A stretch of 64,000 bases of DNA from Vibrio sp. MedPE-SWchi (GCA_001874155.1 MPDB01000006.1:62001-126000); one strand, 5' to 3'; shown: positions 29,896 through 39,920, counted from the stretch's first letter. Notes: generated by a model not told the origin, from the sequence alone. Numbers and translations are program-made.

Positions 29896-29986
29896 GACTC
29901 AAGTTAAGAGCATCATTCGCTCTTTTAAATTTCACTAGCACTTATTTTGGCTGTTGTATTAGCAGCCTATACAAAAGGATAGAACC

Positions 29987-32392
29987 ATGAAATACGGCTA
30001 TTTCGATAATGAGAATCGTGAATACGTCATCACTCGCCCTGACGTTCCAGCACCTTGGACTAACTACCTAGGTACTGAGAAATTTTGTACTGTAATCTCA
30101 CACAATGCTGGTGGTTACTCTTTCTACAACTCACCAGAATATAACCGCGTTACTAAGTTCAGACCAAATGCGTCATTTGATCGCCCAGGACACTACGTAT
30201 ATCTACGTGATGATGAAACCGGTGATTACTGGTCAATCTCATGGCAGCCCGTTGCTAAAAGCTTAGACGAAGCGAGCTACGAGGTTCGTCACGGCCTTTC
30301 TTACTCTAAATTCAAGTGTGAATACAGCGGTATTAGCGCTGAGAAAACGCTATTCGTACCAAAAGGCGAAGATGCCGAAGTTTGGGACGTCGTCATCAAA
30401 AATACATCTGACCGACCACGTACTATCAGTGCATTCTCTTTCGTCGAGTTCTCATTTAGCCATATTCAATCAGACAACCAGAACCATCAGATGTCACTTT
30501 ACTCTGCGGGTACTGAGTATAAAGACGGCGTGATTGAATACGATCTTTACTACAATACCAATGACTTTGAAGGCTTCTACTACCTAGCATCAACGTTCGA
30601 TCCTGATTCATACGATGGTCAACGCGATAACTTCTTAGGTCTATACCGTGACGAAGCCAACCCAATTGCGGTAGAAAAAGGTCGCTGTTCAAACAGTGCT
30701 CAAACTTGTTACAACCACTGTGGTTCACTGCATAAGCAATTTACCATTCAACCAGGTGAAGAAGTACGTTTTGCTTACATCCTTGGTATTGGTAAAGGCA
30801 ATGGCGACCGCTTACGCACTAAATATCAAGATCTTGCCAACGTCGATGCTGCTTTTGCTGGAATCAAAGATCACTGGAATGAGCGTTGTGATAAGTTCCA
30901 AGTGAAATCGCCAAACGAAGGCCTCGATACCATGATCAACGCTTGGACCCTATACCAAGCGGAAACCTGTGTTGTTTGGTCTCGCTTTGCATCCTTCATT
31001 GAAGTTGGCGGACGAACGGGTCTGGGCTATCGTGATACCGCACAAGACGCGATCTCCGTGCCGCACGCTAACCCAGAAATGACTCGTAAGCGCCTTGTCG
31101 ATCTTCTCCGTGGGCAAGTCAAAGCGGGTTACGGTTTACACTTGTTTGATCCTGACTGGTTCGATCCAGAGAAAGCGGATGTTGAGCCATCAAAATCACC
31201 AACCGTTGTCCCTACACCCTCTGACGATGACAAGATCCATGGTATCGAAGACACCTGTTCTGATGATCACTTATGGCTAGTTCCAACGATCTGTAAATAC
31301 GTGATGGAAACAGGCGAAGAAAGCTTCTTCGACGAGCAAATCCCATACGCAGATGGCGGAAACGCGAGCGTTTATGACCACATGAAAGCCGCACTGGATT
31401 TCTCTGCGGAATACGTTGGTCAAACCGGCATTTGTAAAGGTCTTCGCGCCGACTGGAATGACTGTCTAAACCTAGGTGGCGGTGAGTCTTCTATGGTGTC
31501 TTTCCTACACTACTGGGCACTTCAAGAATTCCTAGATCTTGCTAAATACCGTGGTAATGATGCTGACGTGGCTAAATACACGGAAATGGCGGCTAACGTG
31601 CGCGAAGCTTGTGAAACTCACCTTTGGGATGACGAGGGTGGTTGGTACATCCGTGGTCTAACCAAAGATGGCGACAAGATTGGTACCGCTCAACAAACTG
31701 AAGGTCGTATTCACCTAGAGTCAAATACGCTTGCGGTTCTTTCTGGCGCGGTTTCTCAAGAACGCGGTGAGAAGGCAATGGATGCGGTTGATGAGAACCT
31801 TTACTCAGAATACGGCTTGCATCTGAACTCTCCGTCGTTCGCAACACCGAACGATGACATTGGTTTCGTAACACGCGTATACCAAGGCGTTAAAGAGAAC
31901 GGCGCTATCTTCTCACACCCTAACCCTTGGGCATGGGTCGCTGAAGCGAAGCTGGGCCGTGGTGACCGTGCGATGAAATTCTACGACGCACTAAACCCAT
32001 ACAACCAAAATGACATCATCGATAAGCGTATTGCAGAACCTTACTCTTACGTTCAATTCATTATGGGGCGTGACCACCAAGATCATGGTCGTGCAAATCA
32101 CCCATGGCTAACAGGTACCTCTGGCTGGGCTTATTTTGCCGTGACTAACTTTATTTTGGGTGTTCGCGTTGGTTATGAAGGTCTCACTGTTGACCCTTGT
32201 ATCCCAACAGATTGGCCAGGTTTCGAGGTCACTCGTCAATGGCGTGGTGCAACGTACAACATCAAGGTTGAAAACCCAGCTTCTGTGAGCAAAGGGGTTA
32301 AATCAATGACGCTTAATGGTCAACCCGTGGAAGGTGCTCTTCCTGTGCTCGCTGAAGGCAGTGTCAACGAAGTTGTTGTGACTCTTGGTTAA
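29987..32392 (+). CDS. N,N'-diacetylchitobiose phosphorylase (GH94)
   Basis: 801 aa; GRTGLGYRDTAQDAI, GLRADWNDCLNLGGG; closely resembles the characterised Vibrio enzyme as recalled. Confidence 0.93.
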   Translation: MKYGYFDNENREYVITRPDVPAPWTNYLGTEKFCTVISHNAGGYSFYNSPEYNRVTKFRPNASFDRPGHYVYLRDDETGDYWSISWQPVAKSLDEASYEVRHGLSYSKFKCEYSGISAEKTLFVPKGEDAEVWDVVIKNTSDRPRTISAFSFVEFSFSHIQSDNQNHQMSLYSAGTEYKDGVIEYDLYYNTNDFEGFYYLASTFDPDSYDGQRDNFLGLYRDEANPIAVEKGRCSNSAQTCYNHCGSLHKQFTIQPGEEVRFAYILGIGKGNGDRLRTKYQDLANVDAAFAGIKDHWNERCDKFQVKSPNEGLDTMINAWTLYQAETCVVWSRFASFIEVGGRTGLGYRDTAQDAISVPHANPEMTRKRLVDLLRGQVKAGYGLHLFDPDWFDPEKADVEPSKSPTVVPTPSDDDKIHGIEDTCSDDHLWLVPTICKYVMETGEESFFDEQIPYADGGNASVYDHMKAALDFSAEYVGQTGICKGLRADWNDCLNLGGGESSMVSFLHYWALQEFLDLAKYRGNDADVAKYTEMAANVREACETHLWDDEGGWYIRGLTKDGDKIGTAQQTEGRIHLESNTLAVLSGAVSQERGEKAMDAVDENLYSEYGLHLNSPSFATPNDDIGFVTRVYQGVKENGAIFSHPNPWAWVAEAKLGRGDRAMKFYDALNPYNQNDIIDKRIAEPYSYVQFIMGRDHQDHGRANHPWLTGTSGWAYFAVTNFILGVRVGYEGLTVDPCIPTDWPGFEVTRQWRGATYNIKVENPASVSKGVKSMTLNGQPVEGALPVLAEGSVNEVVVTLG

Positions 32393-32403
32393 TCAGCGTT
32401 CTT

Positions 32404-32490
32404 AGTTAAGTGTGACCTTTGCAAAAAGGTCACGTTAACTGACATCTGTGCTGCTATCGGTTGAGCGTTCTTTCTAGAAAGACACTCAAC
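32404..32490 (+). repeat. Two tandem hairpins between GH94 and mutase genes
   Basis: AGTTAA-(gt)-GTGACCTTT-GCAA-AAAGGTCAC-(g)-TTAACT then GTTGAG-cgtt-CTTTC-TA-GAAAG-aca-CTCAAC. Confidence 0.8.
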
Positions 32491-32514
32491 TGACACAGCA
32501 AAAAGGATTTTATT

Positions 32515-33927
32515 ATGATCAAATTTGGTACAGGTGGCTGGCGTGCATTCATTGGTGAAGAGTTCACTAAAGATAACGTTCGCCTTGTCGCACAAGCACT
32601 ATCAAATATTATTAACAATGAAAATGTCGCCGATAAAGGGTTCATCGTTGGTTATGACCGACGCTTCCTTTCTGACAAAGCAGGTCGTTGGTTTGCTGAA
32701 GTGTTAGCAGCAAACAACATCCCTGTGAGTTTCATTGATAAGTTTGTTCCTACTCCTATCGTCATGTTTCAAGCCAAAGAAATTGGGTGCGCTTACTCTG
32801 CGTGTATTACCGCTTCTCACAACCCTGCAGATTACAACGGCATCAAAATCTTCATCGAAGGTGGGCGCGATGCGGATGAGATCATTACACAAAAAGTAGA
32901 AGAACAAATCAGCCAACTGACGTTAAATGACATCAAGTCGGTTGAGTTTGAACAAGCTCTCAACGACAAATCGGTTGTCATCATCAACCCAATGAACGCC
33001 TTTGTTGATTCCATCATCAACTTTATCGACATTGAAGCGATCAAGAATGCCAACTTGAAGGTACTGATTGATCCAATGTTTGGGGTTGCGAAAAACGCAT
33101 TACAAACTGTGCTCATCAATGGTCGATGTGATGTCGATGTTATTAACGATGGCAAGAATCCAGACTTTGGTGGCCTTATGCCATCACCGAGTGCCGCAAC
33201 ACTCTATCGCTTGAAGCACTTAGTAGCGGCAGAAGGCTATGATATAGGCATTGGCACGGATGGGGACGCTGATAGACTGGGCATCATTGATGAAAAGGGT
33301 CACTTTATTCATCCGAATGAAGTGCTGATCCTGCTCTACTACTACCTACTTGAGTACAAAGGCTGGAAAGGCTCTGTCGTTCGTAACATTGCCACTACTC
33401 ATATCCTCGACAAAATTGCCGCGGATCACGGTGAAAAGAGCTTTGAGGTTCCTGTAGGCTTTAAGCACATCAGCTCTCAAATGGAGGCGGATGACTCATT
33501 GATTGGTGGTGAAAGCTCAGGTGGCTTGACCATTCGTGGTCACATACTGGGTAAAGATGGTGTCTTCGCATCAAGCCTACTAGTAGAGATGATTTCTGTT
33601 ACAGGCAAAAAACTTTCGGAAATGCTTGATGAAATCTACGGCAAGTATGGCTATGCCTATACTGCCGAGGGTGATTGTACCTTCAAGCCCGCTCAAAAAG
33701 AGGTTCTTTACAACAAGATATACGTTGAAAAGCAATTGCCTGAATTTGAGTTTGAGATTGAAAAAGTCAGCTATGACGACGGAGCTAAGGTGTACTTTAA
33801 GAATGGCGGCTGGGTTATTGCTCGCTTCTCAGGTACCGAGCCTTTACTACGAATCTTTGCTGAAATGGAAGATAAAGAGACTGCCGAACGTGTTCTTCAG
33901 CAGGTAAAAGACTTCTTATCTCTATAA
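32515..33927 (+). CDS. Phosphohexomutase (phosphoglucomutase/phosphomannomutase family; probably GlcNAc-1-P to GlcNAc-6-P)
   Basis: 470 aa; ITASHNPADYNGIK phosphoserine loop, GTDGDADRLG metal loop, RFSGTEPLLRIFAE. Confidence 0.92.
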   Translation: MIKFGTGGWRAFIGEEFTKDNVRLVAQALSNIINNENVADKGFIVGYDRRFLSDKAGRWFAEVLAANNIPVSFIDKFVPTPIVMFQAKEIGCAYSACITASHNPADYNGIKIFIEGGRDADEIITQKVEEQISQLTLNDIKSVEFEQALNDKSVVIINPMNAFVDSIINFIDIEAIKNANLKVLIDPMFGVAKNALQTVLINGRCDVDVINDGKNPDFGGLMPSPSAATLYRLKHLVAAEGYDIGIGTDGDADRLGIIDEKGHFIHPNEVLILLYYYLLEYKGWKGSVVRNIATTHILDKIAADHGEKSFEVPVGFKHISSQMEADDSLIGGESSGGLTIRGHILGKDGVFASSLLVEMISVTGKKLSEMLDEIYGKYGYAYTAEGDCTFKPAQKEVLYNKIYVEKQLPEFEFEIEKVSYDDGAKVYFKNGGWVIARFSGTEPLLRIFAEMEDKETAERVLQQVKDFLSL

Positions 33928-34013
33928 ATTCGCTGTTGATTCAACAGTTAATAGATAAGAACCGATTACCTCACTTTCGCTCAAATTGAGCACCCTATAG
34001 GTGAAGAATACTT

Positions 34014-34037
34014 GCCCAGCGTTTGCTGGGCTTTTTT
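34014..34037 (+). terminator. Terminator of the chitin operon
   Basis: GCCCAGC-GTTT-GCTGGGC-TTTTTT. Confidence 0.92.
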
Positions 34038-34136
34038 CGTTTTGAGCCCCTTTCTGCTGTAGTAACCAACTACTACCACCACATGTAAAATAATTGTTAA
34101 CTTGTATTTTCATTCACTCAAAATGGAAATAGAGAC

Positions 34137-34697
34137 ATGGCACGTATACTTATTCTGGCTGGTGATTTTGTAGAAGATTACGAATTGATGGTTCCTTTCC
34201 AAGCGTTAGGTATGGTTGGGCATACTGTAAGCGTTGTGTGTCCCGACAAACGCAGTGGGGAAACCATTAAAACCGCTATCCATGACTTTGAGGGAGACCA
34301 AACCTACACAGAAAAACCAGGTCACCTGTTCACACTCAACGCAAACTTTGACCAAGCTTCTTGCTCACAATTTGATGCCTTGGTTATCCCCGGTGGCCGC
34401 GCCCCTGAATATCTTCGCCTAAACCCTGATGTCATTAAACTCATTACCGATTTTGCTATCGAACAGAAGCCTATTGCAGCAATATGTCATGGTGCTCAGC
34501 TACTCGCCGCAGCTAATATTATCCAAGGTAAAACGATCTCGGCTTACCCTGCTTGCGCTCCAGAGGTTAAATTGGCCGGTGCTGACTACGCTGAACTCGA
34601 GATGGATCAGGCGGTAACCGACGGCATATTTGTCACGGCGCCAGCATGGCCTGCACACCCAAACTGGTTAGCCCAATTAAACCAACTGCTGTTATAG
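34137..34697 (+). CDS. DJ-1/PfpI family protein
   Basis: 186 aa; AAICHGAQLLAAA nucleophile elbow and GGRAPEYLR. Confidence 0.9.
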   Translation: MARILILAGDFVEDYELMVPFQALGMVGHTVSVVCPDKRSGETIKTAIHDFEGDQTYTEKPGHLFTLNANFDQASCSQFDALVIPGGRAPEYLRLNPDVIKLITDFAIEQKPIAAICHGAQLLAAANIIQGKTISAYPACAPEVKLAGADYAELEMDQAVTDGIFVTAPAWPAHPNWLAQLNQLLL

Positions 34698-34788
34698 ACT
34701 GTTCGCTTCTATAGACTAAAGGCTTAGTGAGTTATTCAAGAAATTTACTATTCTGATAAATCTATAGGTAGATAAGTGAGTCCCCAAA

Positions 34789-35064
34789 ATGTGTGAGATT
34801 TATTCCGGTGCTGAAGATAATTTGTTCGAACTTAAAACACGCTCTGTACGTATTGAAGGGGTTGTGACGAGTGTTCGGCTTGAGGCCGTTTTCTGGAAGA
34901 TTATTGAAGATATTGCGAACGACTCTCATATCACTGTCGCGGAGTTTTTGACTCGAATCTACAATGAAGTCATTCAACGAAGAGGTGAGCTTGGTAACTT
35001 CACCTCTTTGCTGCGAGTCGCTTGCACGACTTACTTAAATGGGGGAAAACGCATTTCGGTATAA
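34789..35064 (+). CDS. Ribbon-helix-helix domain protein
   Basis: 91 aa; LKTRSVRIEGVVTSVRLEAVFWKIIEDIA...EFLTRIYNEV resembles RHH_4 proteins. Confidence 0.75.
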   Translation: MCEIYSGAEDNLFELKTRSVRIEGVVTSVRLEAVFWKIIEDIANDSHITVAEFLTRIYNEVIQRRGELGNFTSLLRVACTTYLNGGKRISV

Positions 35065-35086
35065 CGCGCTTATAAACTTCGATGTA

Positions 35087-36115
35087 TTAAAATGCCAAGA
35101 TACCTTGCTCGTCAACATTAACACGGACCGTTTGACCAATCGTTAACGCCTGAGAAGAACTTGCCGTCAATTGATTGCCATTCACCTTCACCACATAGCG
35201 GCAGTGATCGCCCATAAAATGCTGTTCCTGGACGCGAATTGAACTCTCCTGCTCCGCCTCAATTAAGATGTGCTGTGGCCTCAATAACAACTCACAATCT
35301 TGATTCACCTCAATTGCACCTTTCGCGATGGCTTCGACCGTACCAAGCACCGTTTTGAATTTATACTCTGAGATACGCGTTGCGGGTAAATAGCTACCAC
35401 CACCTAAGAAATCGGCCACAAACTTACTCGACGGATGATAATACAGCTCTGTCGCCGTTCCATATTGTTCAATCACACCATTGTTCATTACCGCCATCTT
35501 GTCAGAAAAGGCAAACGCTTCTTCTCGGCTATGGGTAACAAATATTGCTGTCACACCCTGAGATTTAAAAATGCGTCTGATCTCGGCGATCAATTCATGG
35601 CGAACTTGAGTATCGATATTAGAGAAGGGTTCATCCAGTAACAGCAAATCAGGCTTGTACGCAAGAGTTCGGGCTATCGCCACACGCTGTTGTTGACCAC
35701 CAGAAAGCTGATGGGGGTACCTATCCCCATACGCGGAAAGGTGAACCAATTCGAGCATCTCTTTCGCTTTACTTACTTTCTCAGCTTTGCTGGCACCACG
35801 TAAGCCAAAAACCACATTCTCTTCAACCGTTAGGTGTGGAAACAGCGCATAATCTTGAAAGATCATCCCAATATTACGCTGCTCTGGTGGTAACCAGTTT
35901 TTTCCATCGTCGATGGTCATGCAGTTAAGGCTCATGACTCCTGAACTCAATGGGAGCAGACCCGCTACGGCTTTTAGTAATGTTGTTTTCCCGCAGCCAC
36001 TGGCACCAAGTAGGCACACTATCTCGCCATGATTCACTTCAAGCGACAACTGTTCAAGTACCGTTTGAGACTCATACTTGCACGTTAAGTTTTGTATCGA
36101 CAGCGCACAACTCAT
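35087..36115 (-). CDS. fbpC: Fe(3+) ABC transporter ATP-binding protein
   Basis: 342 aa; GASGCGKTT, LSGGQQQR, LLLDEPFSNID, TOBE-like C-terminus; operon with fbpAB. Confidence 0.9.
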   Translation of the reverse strand: MSCALSIQNLTCKYESQTVLEQLSLEVNHGEIVCLLGASGCGKTTLLKAVAGLLPLSSGVMSLNCMTIDDGKNWLPPEQRNIGMIFQDYALFPHLTVEENVVFGLRGASKAEKVSKAKEMLELVHLSAYGDRYPHQLSGGQQQRVAIARTLAYKPDLLLLDEPFSNIDTQVRHELIAEIRRIFKSQGVTAIFVTHSREEAFAFSDKMAVMNNGVIEQYGTATELYYHPSSKFVADFLGGGSYLPATRISEYKFKTVLGTVEAIAKGAIEVNQDCELLLRPQHILIEAEQESSIRVQEQHFMGDHCRYVVKVNGNQLTASSSQALTIGQTVRVNVDEQGILAF

Positions 36116-37740
36116 TAGTGGCTTTTCTCCAAAGAACGGTTTACAACAACAAGCGGTATCAACCCTACTAATACCAATAAGACAGCAGGCATGGCAGCCA
36201 ACTCTAAATGCTCATCTGATGCGTAGTTATAGACATACGTCGCTAGGGTTTCAAAATTAAACGGTCTCAGTAATAGAGCCGCGTTCAACTCTTTCATTGA
36301 CTCGATAAAGACCAGTAGGCCAGCAATCAAGGCGCCACGTCGAATCAATGGAAAATGGATTTTCCACAACATTTTATTGGTATTGCAGCCCATCGTACGA
36401 GCGGCCATGTCCAGAGACGGCGGGATCTTATTCAGGCTACTTTCAATACTGCCAATGGCAACTGCTGAGAAACGGACAACTAGCGCAACGATCAGAGCAA
36501 ACATCGACCCAGAAAAAATCAACCCAGGACGCTGAAACTCAAGTGAACGGGCTACATCATTGACGAAGTGATCGAGAAACAAAACGGGAACCAACACCCC
36601 TATCGCCAGCACTGTACCCGGAACCGCATACCCCATAGAGGATAGACGCATAAAAGCTAAGCTGCTTTTCCCAGGGTTAACACGCTGAGTAAAATTCACC
36701 ACCAACGCGACAAAAACACCAATGATTGCGGCAATAATAGACACCTGTAAGCTGTTAATGGCGTACTCACTGAATCCAGCCGTCCAACTCTGTTCAAAGT
36801 ATTTATAAGCATAAATGCACAGCTGCAAAAGTGGTAAAATAAATGCAATAGAGACAATACCCCAGCACCAAGTCAGTGCCGCCCATTTTTTCCAGCCAGT
36901 CAATTTGTAACGGAAGTCTTCACGGCTACTGAACTGATTTTGAAACAGTTTCTGTTTACGTCGACTGTATCGTTCCGCACTCAATAATAAAATGACAATG
37001 ACGAGCATCAAGGCCGAAATTTTAGCGGCCGCGTTTAGATTAGAGTAACCAAGCCAGGTATCGTACACCGCTGTCGTTAACGTGCTTACAGCAAAGTAAC
37101 TGACGGTGCCAAAGTCCCCGATGGTCTCCATCGCTACGAGTGACAGTCCAACGGCCATAGAAGGACGTACAAGCGGAAGAGAAATGCGCTTAAAGCTTTC
37201 CCACGGGGTACACTTTAACAATCGCGCAGACTGAAGCAGAGAAACGTTTTGCTCCATAAAGGCCGCACGACACAATAAATAAACGTATGGATACAGCACC
37301 AGTGCCAATACAATCGTTGCCCCCGTCAGGGTTCTGATATCAGGGAACCAATACTCCCCAGGCCCCCAACCGGTTAAATCACGCAGCAATATTTGGATTG
37401 GACCTGCAAAATCAAACCAGTCCGTAAAGATATAGCCAATGATATAACCTGGCATCGCTAATGGAAGAACAAGTGCCCACTGTAAAATACCCTCACTCGG
37501 TAAACGACACATCGCCATAAACCAAGCACTCGGTATTCCAAGAACCAAAGAGAGCAGCATCACACCCACCGTCAACACGACTGTGTTATAGACGTAGGTT
37601 GGCATGACTGTAGACATCAGATGTGAAAAGACCTCGTCGGTGTCACCCAACGAGGTATAAAAGATCGCTAAGATCGGCAAAACCAGCAGCAAAGCTAAGC
37701 TTGCACTACTGGTTTTCCATATATAATTTTTTTCGTTCAT
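36115..37740 (-). CDS. fbpB: Fe(3+) ABC transporter permease (fused double permease)
   Basis: 541 aa; two BPD permease modules, overlaps fbpC by 1 nt. Confidence 0.9.
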   Translation of the reverse strand: MNEKNYIWKTSSASLALLLVLPILAIFYTSLGDTDEVFSHLMSTVMPTYVYNTVVLTVGVMLLSLVLGIPSAWFMAMCRLPSEGILQWALVLPLAMPGYIIGYIFTDWFDFAGPIQILLRDLTGWGPGEYWFPDIRTLTGATIVLALVLYPYVYLLCRAAFMEQNVSLLQSARLLKCTPWESFKRISLPLVRPSMAVGLSLVAMETIGDFGTVSYFAVSTLTTAVYDTWLGYSNLNAAAKISALMLVIVILLLSAERYSRRKQKLFQNQFSSREDFRYKLTGWKKWAALTWCWGIVSIAFILPLLQLCIYAYKYFEQSWTAGFSEYAINSLQVSIIAAIIGVFVALVVNFTQRVNPGKSSLAFMRLSSMGYAVPGTVLAIGVLVPVLFLDHFVNDVARSLEFQRPGLIFSGSMFALIVALVVRFSAVAIGSIESSLNKIPPSLDMAARTMGCNTNKMLWKIHFPLIRRGALIAGLLVFIESMKELNAALLLRPFNFETLATYVYNYASDEHLELAAMPAVLLVLVGLIPLVVVNRSLEKSH

Positions 37741-37805
37741 CGCCTAACTACAACAAGGCCGTATGAAACATAAACGCAATTGCAAATACATCTCATATCC
37801 TTTTG

Positions 37806-37830
37806 AAAAACAGGGGTACTTTATACCCCT
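37806..37830 (-). terminator. Intercistronic attenuator-like terminator between fbpA and fbpB
   Basis: Minus strand AGGGGTA-TAAAG-TACCCCT-GTTTTTC. Confidence 0.75.
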
Positions 37831-37838
37831 AGTTATAA

Positions 37839-38855
37839 TCAAAGGTCAAATTTCACTTCATCAAGAAGTCGAATTGCAGCAGAGTGGTAAGACGCAATGT
37901 CGTCTAAAGAAACATCATCAGACTTGAAGTCACCCCAAGAAGCGACAAGCTCTGAACGCTCAACGCCCGCTTTCACTGGGTATTCATAGTTTACTTCAGC
38001 GTACATACTTTGCGCAGTATCACCACTTAGGAATTCCATCAGCTTCTGTGCGTTCTCTTTATTCGGAGAGTATTTCGCCATCGCCATACCAGAAATGTTT
38101 ACGTGCGTACCTTCTGCATTTTGATTCGGGAAGTTGATGTAAACAGAATCAGCCCAAGCTTTCTGCTCTTTATCGTTAACCATCTTACCTAGATAGTAGC
38201 TGTTACCTAGTGCTACGTCACATAGACCTTCTTTAATTGCTTTAACTTGTGCACGGTCATTACCTTGAGGCTTACGTGCTAGGTTTGCTTTAAGACCTTC
38301 TAACCACTCTTTCGTCTCTGCTTCACCGTGGTGAGCAATCATTGAAGAAACAAGCGATACGTTGTAAGGGTGCTTACCACTACGAGTACAGATTTTACCT
38401 TTGAACTCAGGCTTAGCTAGGTCTGCGTATGTGAAATCATCACCAAGACGACCTACACGGTCACGTGATGAGTACACAGAACGAGTACGCGTTGTTAGAG
38501 CAAACCACTCGTTTTCAGTGTCTTGGTATTGAGCAGGGATGTTTGACTCAAGTACAGGGCTTTCAACTGGTTGTACTAACTCTTGCTTCGTTAGCTCTGA
38601 CAAACGGCTAATATCAACGGTTAAGATAACATCAGCTGGGCTTAAATCGCCTTCACGAGCTAGCGTTTCTGCAAGGCCTTTTTTAGCGAACTTAACATTT
38701 ACTTTGATGCCCGTTTCTTTAGTGAACTCATTGAACATTGGTTCTACTAAGAATGGTTGACGGTAAGAGTAGACGTTTACTTCTTCAGCAGCCATAGCCA
38801 TTGTTGGTGCGATAGCGCTGCATGCCAATGCTGAAAGAGTTAGCAATTTTTTCAT
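37839..38855 (-). CDS. fbpA: Fe(3+) ABC transporter substrate-binding protein
   Basis: 338 aa; signal peptide, EVNVYSYRQPFLVEPMFNEFTKETGIKV, NYEYPV near C-terminus. Confidence 0.92.
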   Translation of the reverse strand: MKKLLTLSALACSAIAPTMAMAAEEVNVYSYRQPFLVEPMFNEFTKETGIKVNVKFAKKGLAETLAREGDLSPADVILTVDISRLSELTKQELVQPVESPVLESNIPAQYQDTENEWFALTTRTRSVYSSRDRVGRLGDDFTYADLAKPEFKGKICTRSGKHPYNVSLVSSMIAHHGEAETKEWLEGLKANLARKPQGNDRAQVKAIKEGLCDVALGNSYYLGKMVNDKEQKAWADSVYINFPNQNAEGTHVNISGMAMAKYSPNKENAQKLMEFLSGDTAQSMYAEVNYEYPVKAGVERSELVASWGDFKSDDVSLDDIASYHSAAIRLLDEVKFDL

Positions 38856-38876
38856 CAGTTTAATCCTTTACTTCGT

Positions 38877-38895
38877 AATGATAATGTTTATCAGT
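38877..38895. promoter_or_regulatory. Fur box upstream of fbpABC
   Basis: AATGATAATGTTTATCAGT, 16/19 to AATGATAATAATTATCATT. Confidence 0.75.
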
Positions 38896-38940
38896 TGCAT
38901 TATTATATGCATGAATAGATTAATTACAATGATACTAGAC

Positions 38941-38968
38941 AAAAAAACCAACCTTTACAGGTTGGTTT
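38941..38968 (-). terminator. Terminator of dsbC-like gene
   Basis: Minus: AAACCAACC-TGTAAA-GGTTGGTTTTTTTG. Confidence 0.85.
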
Positions 38969-39025
38969 CTATCATCTTGAATTGTAACAAAAGATGTCAC
39001 CTTAACTAATAACTACATCACTCTT

Positions 39026-39844
39026 TTATCTCAACCCCTGCATTCGGCTCATTTGTAGTGCGGGTAAGTAACCACCTAACTGGTATCCAGATTCAGTGAA
39101 AATAGCGGGTGTCCCTTGTATTCCAAGTCGAATACCCAATTCATAGTAGTAGCCCACGATATTCTCACAGCGTTGGAGCTGTTGTTCACTGATATCGTCC
39201 GGTAAAAAAGGCGCCATATTTTTCATTTTGGCAAACTCTATCCCTACTTTTCGATCTTTAGAGCAATAAGCATTCACCAGCATTTCATACCCAGGCCCTT
39301 GAAGCCCTCCTCTTGGGAACGGTAGGTATTGAATTGAGATCCCCTGATCCTGATAGTCTGAAAGCTCAGAATGCAGTTTTTGACAGTAACCACACGTTGG
39401 ATCCGTAAACACGTAAACCTTCTTCAAATCGGCGCTGTCTTCGGTAGACATCACAATCACATCCTGCTGGTCGATCTCCTTCAATAAGGGGCGCACATAG
39501 CTGGCTTCATATTCTTTGATAATGTTTGATTGATCACCTAACCGAATCAGGCTGGCATCCGATACCACCAATACCGAGGCAATATCGGCAAGATAAGCGA
39601 GTGTATATACTGAACTGTCGTTAGGGTCGACAAACTTGAGCAAGTAGGTGTTGCTCGCTCCTATCTGCCTAACGTGCCTCACTATATTACTCCAGTTAGA
39701 CTTACTCAGGGATGCTCCCAAAAGATCAGAGACAACAGTCTGCCCAATGTCCGATAGTTTTTGATCGTTCACCTTGTTCAACTCTGAACTTGCATACAGG
39801 CTCGATGAACACAGCAGAAGAAGGGCCGTCAGTAAATATTTCAT
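39026..39844 (-). CDS. DsbC/DsbG-like periplasmic thiol:disulfide interchange protein
   Basis: 272 aa; signal peptide; VFTDPTCGYCQKLHSEL CxxC and cis-Pro QGTPAIF. Confidence 0.85.
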   Translation of the reverse strand: MKYLLTALLLLCSSSLYASSELNKVNDQKLSDIGQTVVSDLLGASLSKSNWSNIVRHVRQIGASNTYLLKFVDPNDSSVYTLAYLADIASVLVVSDASLIRLGDQSNIIKEYEASYVRPLLKEIDQQDVIVMSTEDSADLKKVYVFTDPTCGYCQKLHSELSDYQDQGISIQYLPFPRGGLQGPGYEMLVNAYCSKDRKVGIEFAKMKNMAPFLPDDISEQQLQRCENIVGYYYELGIRLGIQGTPAIFTESGYQLGGYLPALQMSRMQGLR

Positions 39845-39920
39845 TTATCACTCCATGATGTTGCTTTGCCACGTAATATCTAACAGAGTATGCCATTTTA
39901 GGGTCAATCACCAAAAGCAA

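Noticed and set aside
33922-34113. 63-aa minus-strand ORF after the chitin operon
   Set aside because: It reads through the operon terminator hairpin; composition reflects the hairpin, not a protein.
34789-35064. Toxin-antitoxin antitoxin
   Set aside because: RHH-like protein but no small toxin-like ORF overlaps or adjoins it.
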